Source: Acidimicrobiales bacterium
GTDB taxonomy: Bacteria > Actinomycetota > Acidimicrobiia > Acidimicrobiales > Iamiaceae
Length of the DNA: 28,730 nt
Assembly: GCA_020439605.1 (NCBI GenBank)
Contig: JAGQSI010000002.1
Coordinates: 1-28,730 of the forward strand
Direction: 5' to 3'
Under the pieces are notes generated by a model. That model did not search any database and was not told where the DNA came from. It worked only from the letters and a program-made list of their open reading frames with translations. Below are positions 15,148-22,980 of this stretch, one piece after another; position 1 is the stretch's first letter, and every line of letters begins with the position of its first letter. The position numbers and the translations under genes are program-made.

Positions 15148-16097
15148 CGCCCGATCTCCACTACTGGCCAATTGGGGGGTGCAACTCCGGGTTCTCCCAC
15201 TACTGCTCTGGCGATGCGTCGGTTGGCGCCAAGTCGAGAACGCACCCGAGCCGACACCGGTCCAGCTGACTCTGCGGTGCACAACACGACCTCACCGCCA
15301 GCCGCGAGGACCGCGTAAGTGGCACCAAGCGCATAGGCGGCGCCGCTCTCGCAATCTTCGCCCAGGTTGCGCAGGTCCAACACGATTGCTTGGCCAATGG
15401 GCGCCGGCGGATCCAGTTCCCTTACAACCAGTGTTGTGCTGCGAGCAGTGGATGGCCAGTGCACCAGGTGCGCAGGGTCTCCCACCACATAGGGACGCAC
15501 GGATCGAACCACCTCGCCACCGTTGCTACCTCGCCCCAACGCCAGCTCGCCCATCTCAACGGGTGCTCCAGCAGCCATCCATTCAACGCTAAGCGGCCGT
15601 GGGGCAACCTCGACCGGCACTGGCAGAGCGAGGCTGATTATCCGCCGAGCCTCGTAAAGACCAACTGGAGCCGAGACTCTGACCTCGAAGCGGATGAACT
15701 CGAACACACCTCGTGTGTCCGCCAAATGAGAAACGAAACCAGTGGTTGGCCCATCGACTCGGACCCAGGTCCCGGGCGGGTCGAGCACCCGAATTTCATA
15801 GACAGCCATTGCCCCGGTGGCGCTCACCTCGATCTGGACCTCATCGCCAACCGTTGCATCACGAGGCGACGACGCAGCTATCTGCACACCTCGGATCGCA
15901 ACGAGAGGCCAAACAACCCCAACTACCAGAGCAACCAGTGCTGCCGCCCAGACCACAAGCACCATGGCCCTGTCGCTCGCAGCCGAACTCAGATAGAGCC
16001 CGCCAACAACAACAGCAACGATCAACCCTCCAGCGGGAGTGAGCCGGTTGGACCCTGGACGTTCGCCTCTAGAGCCCACGGTCATCCAGTTGGTCAA
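15144..16097 (-). CDS. DUF58 family membrane-anchored protein
   Basis: About 317 residues. Two membrane helices near the N-terminus (about 22-68) are followed by a beta-rich outer region. The DUF58 core then appears as VRPYVVGDPAHLVHWPSTARS and LVVRELD (about residues 205-240), and the C-terminal part is vWA-like. DUF58 proteins are the usual partners of MoxR ATPases in the assembly or activation of surface or metal-dependent complexes. The start is TTG 16097 (TTGA overlap with the moxR stop), although an ATG four codons later at 16085 is possible and neither has a clear ribosome site. Its stop overlaps the transglutaminase ATG by 4 nt. Confidence 0.82.
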   Translation of the reverse strand: MTNWMTVGSRGERPGSNRLTPAGGLIVAVVVGGLYLSSAASDRAMVLVVWAAALVALVVGVVWPLVAIRGVQIAASSPRDATVGDEVQIEVSATGAMAVYEIRVLDPPGTWVRVDGPTTGFVSHLADTRGVFEFIRFEVRVSAPVGLYEARRIISLALPVPVEVAPRPLSVEWMAAGAPVEMGELALGRGSNGGEVVRSVRPYVVGDPAHLVHWPSTARSTTLVVRELDPPAPIGQAIVLDLRNLGEDCESGAAYALGATYAVLAAGGEVVLCTAESAGPVSARVRSRLGANRRIARAVVGEPGVAPPNWPVVEIGR

Positions 16098-17050
16098 GGA
16101 CGTGGAACCGAAGTTCCCGAAAGGATGGTTTGGAGCGCATTTACGGTTGGCGAGTCAGCACTGGTGGAACCCACATGGGACCCAGATGATCCGACACGAT
16201 GAGCCAGCGCCGCAACGAAAACGCTCTGCACATCATCTGGGGTCGCATGGTCTCTACCGCTGATCACTGCATGTGCCCGACAAGCCTCAAGTAGCCCGAC
16301 CGCAGCACGCGGAGACGCACCAACCTCCAGATACGGGTGCGACCTTGTGGCCGCAACCAGATCGAGGACATATTCGACAAGCGCAGGCGCACACCAAACC
16401 GTATGGACAGCCGCTATCGCCAAGGCGAGATCTTCTGGAGTTGTGACCGCACTGATGGTGTCGAAGGCGTCTACTCCCCCATTGCCAGTGAGGATCTCTC
16501 TCTCCGCATCTCGGTCCGGCAAACCCATGGACGTGACTAGAGCAAAGCGGTCGAGTTGGCTCTCTGGCAGCGGGAAAGTGCCTAACTGACCGTGAGGGTT
16601 CTGAGTGGCGACACAAAAGAACGGGGTCGGCAATTGGTGGGTCAACCCGTCCACGCTCACCTGACGTTCTTCCATTGGTTCAAGCAATGCTGCTTGGGTG
16701 CGAGGAGATGCACGGTTGATCTCATCTATGAGAGCCACGTTGGCAAATATCGGGCCGGGACGAAATGTCCACGAGCTATCTGCAGGCGAGTACACCGAGG
16801 TTCCGGTGATATCGCTGGGAAGCAGATCTGGAGTGCACTGCACCCGTCCGAAACGACCACCCACCGACATCGCCAAGCTCTTGGCCAAAAGAGTCTTGCC
16901 AGTTCCCGGGAGGTCCTCCACCAGGAGATGACCGCCAGAGAGCAGCGCCACAAGGGCCAGCTTCACGACGTTGTCCTTGCCCCGAACGGTTCTCGATACC
17001 GAGCTTTGAAGGTCCGTGGCCAACGAGATGGCCGAGGCGATATCTGCCAT
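16094..17050 (-). CDS. MoxR-family AAA+ ATPase
   Basis: A 318-residue AAA+ chaperone-like ATPase. Walker A is LPGTGKT with Lys52. Walker B is ALIDEINRA near residue 110, sensor 1 is FCVATQNP, and the arginine finger region is LPESQLDRF. The C-terminal lid holds GASPRAAVGLLEACRA. MoxR proteins remodel partner proteins, most often the vWA/DUF58 neighbour. The ATG overlaps the stop of the upstream lipoprotein gene by one base (TGATG). That overlap fixes the start at 17050 and puts both in one operon. Confidence 0.9.
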   Translation of the reverse strand: MADIASAISLATDLQSSVSRTVRGKDNVVKLALVALLSGGHLLVEDLPGTGKTLLAKSLAMSVGGRFGRVQCTPDLLPSDITGTSVYSPADSSWTFRPGPIFANVALIDEINRASPRTQAALLEPMEERQVSVDGLTHQLPTPFFCVATQNPHGQLGTFPLPESQLDRFALVTSMGLPDRDAEREILTGNGGVDAFDTISAVTTPEDLALAIAAVHTVWCAPALVEYVLDLVAATRSHPYLEVGASPRAAVGLLEACRAHAVISGRDHATPDDVQSVFVAALAHRVGSSGSHVGSTSADSPTVNALQTILSGTSVPRP

Positions 17051-18054
17051 CAAACAGCCACCCACTTGAACCGGACTTCGAGGGGTTGATGGTCGCTCAG
17101 ATCCTTGCCTGCTTCGTCCACGAAGACATCGTTGCGGAACTTGTGGCTCTGCGCAGTGAGTTCCACCTGATCGTTGGAGCGATAGGCCACCTTGTCTATG
17201 CGCCCGGGCTCATCACATTTGGTGGAGGTGCACGAGTCGGTGAGGCCGGTGTCCTTCAAGAATCGATCCCAGATCTCGATGTCTGCGCCGTTGGCGGCAT
17301 CTTCGTGCTCCATGTCCGTGTGCAGATTTGTGTCGCCGGCAAGAACGATCGCTTTGCCAGCGCTGTGCTCATTTATGTAAGCGGCGAGCTGAATGTAGTC
17401 GTCGGCCTGGAGGGCCTGATCCTGATCACCGCCGCCGGCCTCGCCGTGAAGGTTGTAGACGTCAACCATCAATCCATCTTCGAGTTCGATCGTCGTGTGT
17501 AGGAAACCTTTCATGGCCAAACAGTCCGATGCCCCGTCGGTGAAGCCTCCATAGCAATCGGTCCAAGGCACCCGAGCTACTTCGCCGAGCGGGAATCGCG
17601 ATAGCACTCCAAGCCCATCCCCCAACTCCATGAGTGGGCGATCCTTTTCTATATCGATACCGACAGCCTCGGGGCCGGGGTGTCGCTCAGTTCGATACTC
17701 ATGGGTCGCATCTGCGCGAAGTTGGTCATGAAAAGTCACGAAATTGGTGCTTGAGGCCAGGCCATCAGCCTTCCACCAGTCGAAGTCTTCCTGTGTGAGA
17801 ACCACATCAAAGGGCTCTAGAAGAGGACTGATCTTGGGCAGATTCACCTCTGGGTTTTCCTTGGATATCTCTTGAGGAAGCCCAGCAACGTTGTAGGACA
17901 GCAGCGAAAACTCTCCGCTTCTGGCCGCTGCTGGTTTCTGTTCACCCGGCTGTTTCGTCTCTGGTGAGCTCGATCCAGAACACGCAGATACAACCAGCAC
18001 AACCGCTGCAGCCATCGCCAAGAACTGCCAACCCCGAGATATCGAACGAGTCAT
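17050..18054 (-). CDS. Endonuclease/exonuclease/phosphatase-fold lipoprotein
   Basis: A 334-residue exported enzyme of the DNase I/sphingomyelinase fold. A lipoprotein signal peptide ends in the lipobox V-S-A-C with Cys25. The fold motifs are in order: LLSYNVAGLP (Asn), LTQEDFDWW (metal Glu), VDVYNLHGEA, LAGDTNLH (catalytic Asp and Asn) and the terminal SDHQPLEV (Asp-His). Such enzymes cut phosphodiesters in lipids or nucleic acids; the substrate is not evident. ATG 18054 is chosen because it gives a clean signal peptide and lies eight bases after a TAGTAT box. It heads the moxR/DUF58/transglutaminase operon, which is unusual. Confidence 0.85.
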   Translation of the reverse strand: MTRSISRGWQFLAMAAAVVLVVSACSGSSSPETKQPGEQKPAAARSGEFSLLSYNVAGLPQEISKENPEVNLPKISPLLEPFDVVLTQEDFDWWKADGLASSTNFVTFHDQLRADATHEYRTERHPGPEAVGIDIEKDRPLMELGDGLGVLSRFPLGEVARVPWTDCYGGFTDGASDCLAMKGFLHTTIELEDGLMVDVYNLHGEAGGGDQDQALQADDYIQLAAYINEHSAGKAIVLAGDTNLHTDMEHEDAANGADIEIWDRFLKDTGLTDSCTSTKCDEPGRIDKVAYRSNDQVELTAQSHKFRNDVFVDEAGKDLSDHQPLEVRFKWVAV

Positions 18055-18062
18055 GGAACCCG

Positions 18063-18068
18063 ATACTA
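18063..18068 (-). promoter_or_regulatory. -10 box (TAGTAT) of the lipoprotein-moxR operon
   Basis: TAGTAT read on the minus strand lies eight bases before ATG 18054, giving a leaderless or near-leaderless transcript. Confidence 0.45.
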
Positions 18069-18092
18069 CGGACTTTGTTGGGCTACTCGCCC

Positions 18093-18251
18093 TCAAGCGT
18101 CATTGTCTCGCTCTGCACGAAGGTGTGCACGTGGATCTTCAGGACGTTGCAGCCGCGACCCTCTTCGACGCATCTGCACCACGGCAAGCACCAATACGAC
18201 AGCTATGACGATCGCTATCTCCACAACCTGCCACGCTACCCGTCCTCCCAC
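18093..18251 (-). CDS. Possible small single-helix membrane protein
   Basis: A 52-residue frame starting at GTG 18251. One strongly hydrophobic stretch (VVEIAIVIAVVLVLAVVQM) is followed by a basic, then charged tail (RRRGSRLQRPEDPRAHLRAERD). This is the positive-inside layout of a small membrane protein with its C-terminus in the cytoplasm. It fills most of the 229-base gap between the divergent lipoprotein and kinase genes. I recognise no family. The start is uncertain (GTG 18224 is an alternative) and no good ribosome site is seen, so it may not be real. Confidence 0.4.
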   Translation of the reverse strand: MGGRVAWQVVEIAIVIAVVLVLAVVQMRRRGSRLQRPEDPRAHLRAERDNDA

Positions 18252-18257
18252 TAGGGT
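18252..18257 (+). promoter_or_regulatory. -10 box (TAGGGT) of the FGGY kinase gene
   Basis: TAGGGT is followed by a short leader holding AGGAGG (18273-18278), the strongest ribosome site in the window, five bases before ATG 18284. Confidence 0.45.
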
Positions 18258-18283
18258 CGCATCGGTCCGAACAGGAGGAACCG

Positions 18284-19825
18284 ATGGGCACAGAACACGT
18301 ACTGGCGATTGACCTCGGCACCGGTGGCCCAAAGGCTGCCTTGGTAACGCCCGAGGGAAGAATCACAGCCCACGAGTTCGAACCAACACCGCTGGAACTC
18401 CTGGCCGATGGAGGCGTGGAACAAGATCCAGACGCTTGGTGGGCAGCGATCACCACTGCTGTTAGGCGAGTGATGGAAGGTGGCCACGTCTCGGCCGATG
18501 ACGTGGTCGCGGTAGCGATCACCAGCCAATGGTCCGGAACCGTCGCCGTGGATTCAACCGGCAAACACATCTACCCTGCGGTCATCTGGATGGATTCACG
18601 CGGAGCACCAGATGTCCACGATCTCGTAACAGGACGCGTCAACGTTGCGGGCTATGACCCGGTAAGGCTCAAAGGCTGGATCCAAAAGACCGGTGGAATC
18701 CCGAGCCATTCCGGCAAGGACCCCATCGGTCACATCTTGTGGATGCGCCGTGAACGCCCCGAGATCTATCGCAACGCCCACATGTTCATGGAGCCATGCG
18801 ATTATCTAAATGCCCGCCTCACCGGCAGGCTCTGCGCCTCGTTCGATTCGATCGTCGCCCACTGGCTCACAGACAACCGCGATCTCAACAACGTGAAATA
18901 CGACCCTCAACTGCTCGGCTGGGCCGGGTTGAAGGAGTCACAGTTCCCTCCGCTCGTGCCATCGGCGAGCGTGGTTGGCACCGTCATGGATTCAGTGGCC
19001 GAGGAGTGGGGGCTCAGCCCAGACACCAAAGTGGTCACAGCCACCGGCGACGTCCACTCTGCGGTGGTCGGCTCTGGTGCACTCGGTGACTACGAGGGAC
19101 ACCTCTACATGGGTACGAGTTCTTGGTTGTCGTGTCATGTGCCGGACAAGAAGACCGATCTGCTCAACAACCAGGCTGCTCTGCCGTCCGCGGTTCCAGG
19201 CCGGTACTTCCTCGCCAACGAACACGAGGTGGGCGGCGGCGCCTTGTTGTGGCTGCGAGACCAGGCACAGATGGTGTCTGATCTCGATGAAGCCAACGAG
19301 CTAGCAGCCTCATCTCCAATTGGATCAAACAAGGTCATCTTCACCCCGTGGCTTAACGGAGAACGCACCCCGGTGGACGACCATACGATTCGCGGTGGAT
19401 GGAACAACGTCTCGCTGTCCACCAACCGCTCAGATCTGGTGCGCTCAGTGTTTGAGGGGGTGGCCTTCAACAGTCGCTGGTTGCTCGACACCGTCGAGAA
19501 ATTCATCAAGAGACCCCTAGACGGTCTCAACTTCATCGGTGGTGGTGCCCGCTCCGATCTGTGGTGCCAAATGCATGCAGACATATGTGATCGCACGATT
19601 CGCAGAGTTGGCGAACCACAGCACGCCAACACCCGTGGCGCCGCATTTGTGGCATGGCTGGCCCTAGGGCGCCAGAACCTCGAAGAACTCAATCGCTCCA
19701 TCACCATCGACGCTCAGTTCCATCCAGACCCCAAGGCCAAGGCCATTTACGCCCCGCTCTACTCCGAGTTCACAAAGCTCTACAAGGCGCACAAGAAGAT
19801 CCACGCCCGCCTGAACTCGCACTGA
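18284..19825 (+). CDS. xylB: FGGY-family carbohydrate kinase (xylulokinase-like)
   Basis: A 513-residue ATP-dependent sugar kinase, probably phosphorylating D-xylulose or a similar ketose or polyol. The N-terminal actin-like domain starts AIDLGTGGPKAAL. WMDSRG is present, and the catalytic base is Asp256 in TATGDVHSAVVG. The C-terminal domain has FTPWLNGERTP, the FGGY-type helix SVFEGVAFNSRWLL and the ATP loop FIGGGARSDLWCQMHADI. Length matches xylulokinase. No xylose isomerase or sugar transporter is nearby, so the substrate is uncertain. It is separated by only five bases from the folP-like gene and is probably cotranscribed with it. Confidence 0.8.
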   Translation: MGTEHVLAIDLGTGGPKAALVTPEGRITAHEFEPTPLELLADGGVEQDPDAWWAAITTAVRRVMEGGHVSADDVVAVAITSQWSGTVAVDSTGKHIYPAVIWMDSRGAPDVHDLVTGRVNVAGYDPVRLKGWIQKTGGIPSHSGKDPIGHILWMRRERPEIYRNAHMFMEPCDYLNARLTGRLCASFDSIVAHWLTDNRDLNNVKYDPQLLGWAGLKESQFPPLVPSASVVGTVMDSVAEEWGLSPDTKVVTATGDVHSAVVGSGALGDYEGHLYMGTSSWLSCHVPDKKTDLLNNQAALPSAVPGRYFLANEHEVGGGALLWLRDQAQMVSDLDEANELAASSPIGSNKVIFTPWLNGERTPVDDHTIRGGWNNVSLSTNRSDLVRSVFEGVAFNSRWLLDTVEKFIKRPLDGLNFIGGGARSDLWCQMHADICDRTIRRVGEPQHANTRGAAFVAWLALGRQNLEELNRSITIDAQFHPDPKAKAIYAPLYSEFTKLYKAHKKIHARLNSH

Positions 19826-19830
19826 GCGCC

Positions 19831-20775
19831 ATGCACAGCGCCATGGCCACGGCCCCGAACTTCCGACCAACTCTCACCGCTCGGGGACGGGTTCTGGATC
19901 TTTCGCGTCCAGCTCTGATGGGTGTGGTCAACGCCAACCCTGATTCGTTCTCCGATCCGGGCCACAGACAAACCGACGAAGTGCTGACCCAGGTCTCTCA
20001 GTTGGTGGCCGATGGTGCAACCATCGTGGATATCGGCGGGCAGTCAGGGATAACCAACGTTGCCGAGGTTGATCCCGATGAAGAGATCCGCCGGGTGGAG
20101 CCGGTTGTTCGTGCAGTGGCTCAAGAACTTCCCGAGGTGGTCATCTCGGTCGACACCTACAAGCCGCCGGTCATAGAAGCAGTCCTAGAAGCTGGTGCTC
20201 ACATCATCAACGATGTCAGCGGGCTGCATTCCCCAGACTTGACCCCACTCGTGGCTCGCTATGGCGCAGGACTCATCGTCATGCACACAGCTGCGCCTCC
20301 AAAGACCCGCCTGCAAGCCACAGATCTCTACGGCAACATCGTCGAGGAGGTCCGGGATTTCTTGGCCGCCAAGGTGGCTCAAGCCATCTCAGATGGGGTG
20401 TCGCCACAGTCAATAGTGGTGGATCCGGGCCCAGATTTCACCAAAACACCAGCCCAGACCGTTGAGGTTCTTCGCCATCTACCTGAGCTAAATCCCGATG
20501 CTTTGCCCATGTTGTTGGCCATCAGCCGCAAGGACTTCATCGGAGCACTCACCAATACCAGACCCAAAGAACGCGGCGCAGGAACCCTCGCTGCCATCGC
20601 CGCTGTTGGCAGCGGGACTGGCGTGATCCTTCGACTCCACAACGTCTTGGAAGCTCAACGATTCCTCACTGTGTTGGATGCCCTGCAATCCGACGTGGAT
20701 ATTGACCCAGAACTTCGTCTCCGCGACGAGCTGCGTTGGGCGGCAGGCCGACCGGACGGGACCAAGGCGATTTGA
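19831..20775 (+). CDS. folP: Divergent dihydropteroate synthase (DHPS-like)
   Basis: A 314-residue TIM barrel of the DHPS family, which joins p-aminobenzoate to the pterin diphosphate in folate synthesis. Conserved sites are present: MGVVNANPDSFSD (Asn34), VDTYKP (Asp108), INDVSG (Asn127), VDPGPDF (Asp198), SRKDFIG (Lys234) and RLHNV (Arg268, His270). Loop 2, normally DIGGESTRPG and contacting p-aminobenzoate, reads DIGGQSGITN (67-76). RVHDV has become RLHNV. It may be a FolP2-like paralogue without normal DHPS activity. The start is ATG 19831 or 19843; longer frames overlap the kinase gene. Confidence 0.8.
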   Translation: MHSAMATAPNFRPTLTARGRVLDLSRPALMGVVNANPDSFSDPGHRQTDEVLTQVSQLVADGATIVDIGGQSGITNVAEVDPDEEIRRVEPVVRAVAQELPEVVISVDTYKPPVIEAVLEAGAHIINDVSGLHSPDLTPLVARYGAGLIVMHTAAPPKTRLQATDLYGNIVEEVRDFLAAKVAQAISDGVSPQSIVVDPGPDFTKTPAQTVEVLRHLPELNPDALPMLLAISRKDFIGALTNTRPKERGAGTLAAIAAVGSGTGVILRLHNVLEAQRFLTVLDALQSDVDIDPELRLRDELRWAAGRPDGTKAI

Positions 20776-20786
20776 GCCCCAACCCC

Positions 20787-20792
20787 TAACCT
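20787..20792 (+). promoter_or_regulatory. -10 box (TAACCT), leaderless
   Basis: TAACCT, six bases, then GTG at 20799. Same layout as at 866, 1628, 11289 and 27672. Confidence 0.5.
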
Positions 20793-20798
20793 GTAGCT

Positions 20799-21071
20799 GT
20801 GCCCGCGGACCCAACCACAGATCCCATCCTCGTAAAGCGCGCCCGCCTCGCACGGATCGTCTCTGTGTGCCAACGCCTCGGTGCCGTGCTGTTTCTCTAT
20901 GCCACCGTCTGGTTCTTCATAGGACTTTCTCAGGGCTACACCTCCACCATTGTCACGATGGTGATGGTCGGCTTGTTCGGCGGTTCAGCTCTGCTCGGCC
21001 CGGCGATCATTTTGGGATATGCGGTGAAGGCAGCAGACCGTGAAGATGCCGGGCTCTCCTCCGGACACTGA
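20799..21071 (+). CDS. Small two-helix membrane protein of unknown function
   Basis: A 90-residue protein. A charged N-terminus (KRARLARIVSVCQRLG) is followed by two hydrophobic segments, about residues 28-46 (VLFLYATVWFFIGL) and 52-75 (IVTMVMVGLFGGSALLGPAIILGYAV). A short acidic tail follows. I recognise no family or catalytic motif. The GTG start is supported by the leaderless TAACCT box and by its position 23 bases after the folP-like stop. The hydrophobic pattern and charged ends make a real protein likely. Confidence 0.7.
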   Translation: MPADPTTDPILVKRARLARIVSVCQRLGAVLFLYATVWFFIGLSQGYTSTIVTMVMVGLFGGSALLGPAIILGYAVKAADREDAGLSSGH

Positions 21072-21081
21072 AGCAGAGCTG

Positions 21082-21087
21082 TAGGGT
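21082..21087 (+). promoter_or_regulatory. -10 box (TAGGGT) of the alcohol dehydrogenase gene
   Basis: TAGGGT lies 45 bases before ATG 21133, giving a leader of about 38 nt with GGGG at 21122-21125 as ribosome site. Confidence 0.4.
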
Positions 21088-21132
21088 CCACTCTCAGACA
21101 GTGAAGTTCACGGCCACAAACGGGGAAACCAC

Positions 21133-22236
21133 ATGAAGGCTCCAGTCCTGCTCGCGTACGACTCACCTCTTGAGATGCGAAACGATATTGAGATTGCCGC
21201 TCCAGCCACCGGCGAGGTCAAGATCAAAGTTGTTGCCAGCGGCGTGTGCCACAGCGACCTCAGCGTCCTGAACGGCACCATTCCACTGCCAACACCAATC
21301 GTGTTGGGTCACGAAGGCGCAGGCATTGTTGAGGAAGTTGGTGAAGGAGTCACCTCCCTCAGGCCTGGGGACCATGTCGTGTTGTCGTTCGTTCCAGCGT
21401 GCGGCGAGTGCTATGCGTGCAAGCGAGGTCAGGCCTACATCTGTGAGAAAGCGGCAGCTCAGGGCGCTGGCGGCCTGCTCGATGGGACCACCCGCCTCAC
21501 CAGCGAGGGAGCACCACTTCACCAAATGGCATGTCTCGGCACATTCGGGCCATACGCCATCGTCCCGGAAATCTCCACGGTGAAAATCCCCGACGAGGTG
21601 CCGCTAGATATTGCGGCGCTAATCGGTTGTGGTGTCCTCACGGGAGTGGGCGCAGCGCTCAACACCGCCAACATCGAACCGGGAGACACCGTTGCTGTTA
21701 TTGGCTGTGGAGGCGTTGGGCTCAACGTGATCCAAGGCGCCAGGATCGCCGGGGCCACGACAATCATTGCGGTGGACATGGTGGACTCGAAACTGGAAAT
21801 GGCCAAGGAGTTCGGTGCCACCCACGCCATCAACGCGTCGCAGGGGGATCCCGTGGCGCAAGTCATGGCCATCAACGCTCGGGGCGTGGACGTGTCCTTC
21901 GAGGTGATCGGTCTTCAGGCAACCATGGAACAGGCCATCAACATGGCTCGAAGCGGCGGTGAGGTGGTTCTGGTGGGCGTTCCGCGCATGGACGTGTTCT
22001 TGAACCTCAACGCGGCCTTCACCTTCCTTTATCTCGCAAAGACCATCAAAGGTTGTTGGTATGGCTCATCAAACGTCAACGAGGACGTGCCAAAACTCCT
22101 TGAGTTGTGGCGCAACGGAGATTTGAAGCTCAAGGAGTTGATCTCCAAGGAGATCGACAACGAGCATGTGAACGAGGCCTTCGAGGACATGAAGGCGGGC
22201 ACCGTTGCTCGCTCGGTAATTCTCCACTCCCATTGA
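21133..22236 (+). CDS. Zinc-dependent alcohol dehydrogenase (MDR family)
   Basis: A 367-residue medium-chain dehydrogenase oxidising an alcohol (or reducing an aldehyde) with NAD(P). Catalytic zinc ligands are Cys39 (SGVCHSD), His60 with Glu61 (GHEGAG) and Cys166 (LIGCGVLTG). The structural zinc site is complete: Cys90, Cys93, Cys96 and Cys104 (CX2CX2CX7C). The Rossmann motif is GCGGVG, followed by an acidic residue in AVDMVDSK, which suggests NAD. It resembles the actinobacterial class III-like Zn-ADH group; the substrate is unknown. Its stop shares one base with the ATG of the TetR gene, so the two are coupled. Confidence 0.88.
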   Translation: MKAPVLLAYDSPLEMRNDIEIAAPATGEVKIKVVASGVCHSDLSVLNGTIPLPTPIVLGHEGAGIVEEVGEGVTSLRPGDHVVLSFVPACGECYACKRGQAYICEKAAAQGAGGLLDGTTRLTSEGAPLHQMACLGTFGPYAIVPEISTVKIPDEVPLDIAALIGCGVLTGVGAALNTANIEPGDTVAVIGCGGVGLNVIQGARIAGATTIIAVDMVDSKLEMAKEFGATHAINASQGDPVAQVMAINARGVDVSFEVIGLQATMEQAINMARSGGEVVLVGVPRMDVFLNLNAAFTFLYLAKTIKGCWYGSSNVNEDVPKLLELWRNGDLKLKELISKEIDNEHVNEAFEDMKAGTVARSVILHSH

Positions 22237-22898
22237 TGACAGACGCTCCCCCACTTACAACTCCCAAAGACAGTCCCGCCCAAGCCGCCAGGCAGGTCGC
22301 TAGAGCGGGCACGGCACGACTTCCAGCTGCGGAACGTCGACGCCAACTTCTTCAAGTTGCGCTCGAAACCTTTGCAGCCAAAGGCTTTCACCACACCTCG
22401 ATGAACGAGGTTGCGGACAACGCAGGGGTCACCAAACCGGTTCTCTATCAACACTTCAAGTCCAAACAAGCCCTCTACCGTGAGCTCGTGGATGAGCTCG
22501 GCGCTCAACTCGAACAAGAAGTCTTTGAGGCTGTTTCCAACGCCACTGGCCCCCGTCAACAAGTTGAGGAAGGCTTTCGCGCCTACTTCCGCTGGGCCAC
22601 CTGCCAGGGGCCGGCATTTCGCGTGTTGTTCAGCGAACGCAACCGCGCAGACCCTGCACTCGCCGAAGCAGTTGATCGCGTTGAAGCCGTTGTCGCGGAT
22701 CGGGTGGCAGAGCTCATCGACATCGAGGGGCTCTCAGAATCCGAACGTCAGGTTCTCGCGTTTGGTGTGGTCGGCATCGCCGAATCCACCAGTCGCAGAT
22801 GGCTCGGTCTAGGTCTGGGCGCAGGCACAGATGCGGAGGCGTTCGCCAACCAGGTAGCCGGACTCGCTTGGTCTGGGCTGCGAGGCATCTCACCGTGA
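22236..22898 (+). CDS. TetR-family transcriptional regulator
   Basis: A 220-residue regulator. The helix-turn-helix domain lies at about residues 28-75 (RRQLLQVALETFAAKGFHHTSMNEVADNAGVTKPVLYQHFKSKQ, in two parts), with an all-helical ligand domain after it. ATG 22236 shares a base with the dehydrogenase stop (TGATG). Longer in-frame readings lie within that gene. As the second gene of an operon with the dehydrogenase it may repress that operon, possibly in response to the alcohol, aldehyde or an acyl-CoA. No clear operator is seen upstream of 21133. Confidence 0.88.
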   Translation: MTDAPPLTTPKDSPAQAARQVARAGTARLPAAERRRQLLQVALETFAAKGFHHTSMNEVADNAGVTKPVLYQHFKSKQALYRELVDELGAQLEQEVFEAVSNATGPRQQVEEGFRAYFRWATCQGPAFRVLFSERNRADPALAEAVDRVEAVVADRVAELIDIEGLSESERQVLAFGVVGIAESTSRRWLGLGLGAGTDAEAFANQVAGLAWSGLRGISP

Positions 22899-22980
22899 AC
22901 TCCTCTCTGGTTCGCTCCTCAAACATCGCCGAATCAAGAGTCTGAAAACGTAGGCCTGCGTTTGGGGCCATGATGGGGAC

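Noticed and set aside
15148..15282. N-terminal extension of the transglutaminase frame to 15282
   Set aside because: These 45 codons lie inside the DUF58 coding region. ATG 15147 overlaps the DUF58 stop and gives a normal start.
15390..16202. 270-residue open frame on plus, antisense to the DUF58 gene
   Set aside because: Low-complexity His/Pro/Gln/Ser-rich product without family resemblance. The opposite strand carries clear DUF58 motifs with coupled starts.
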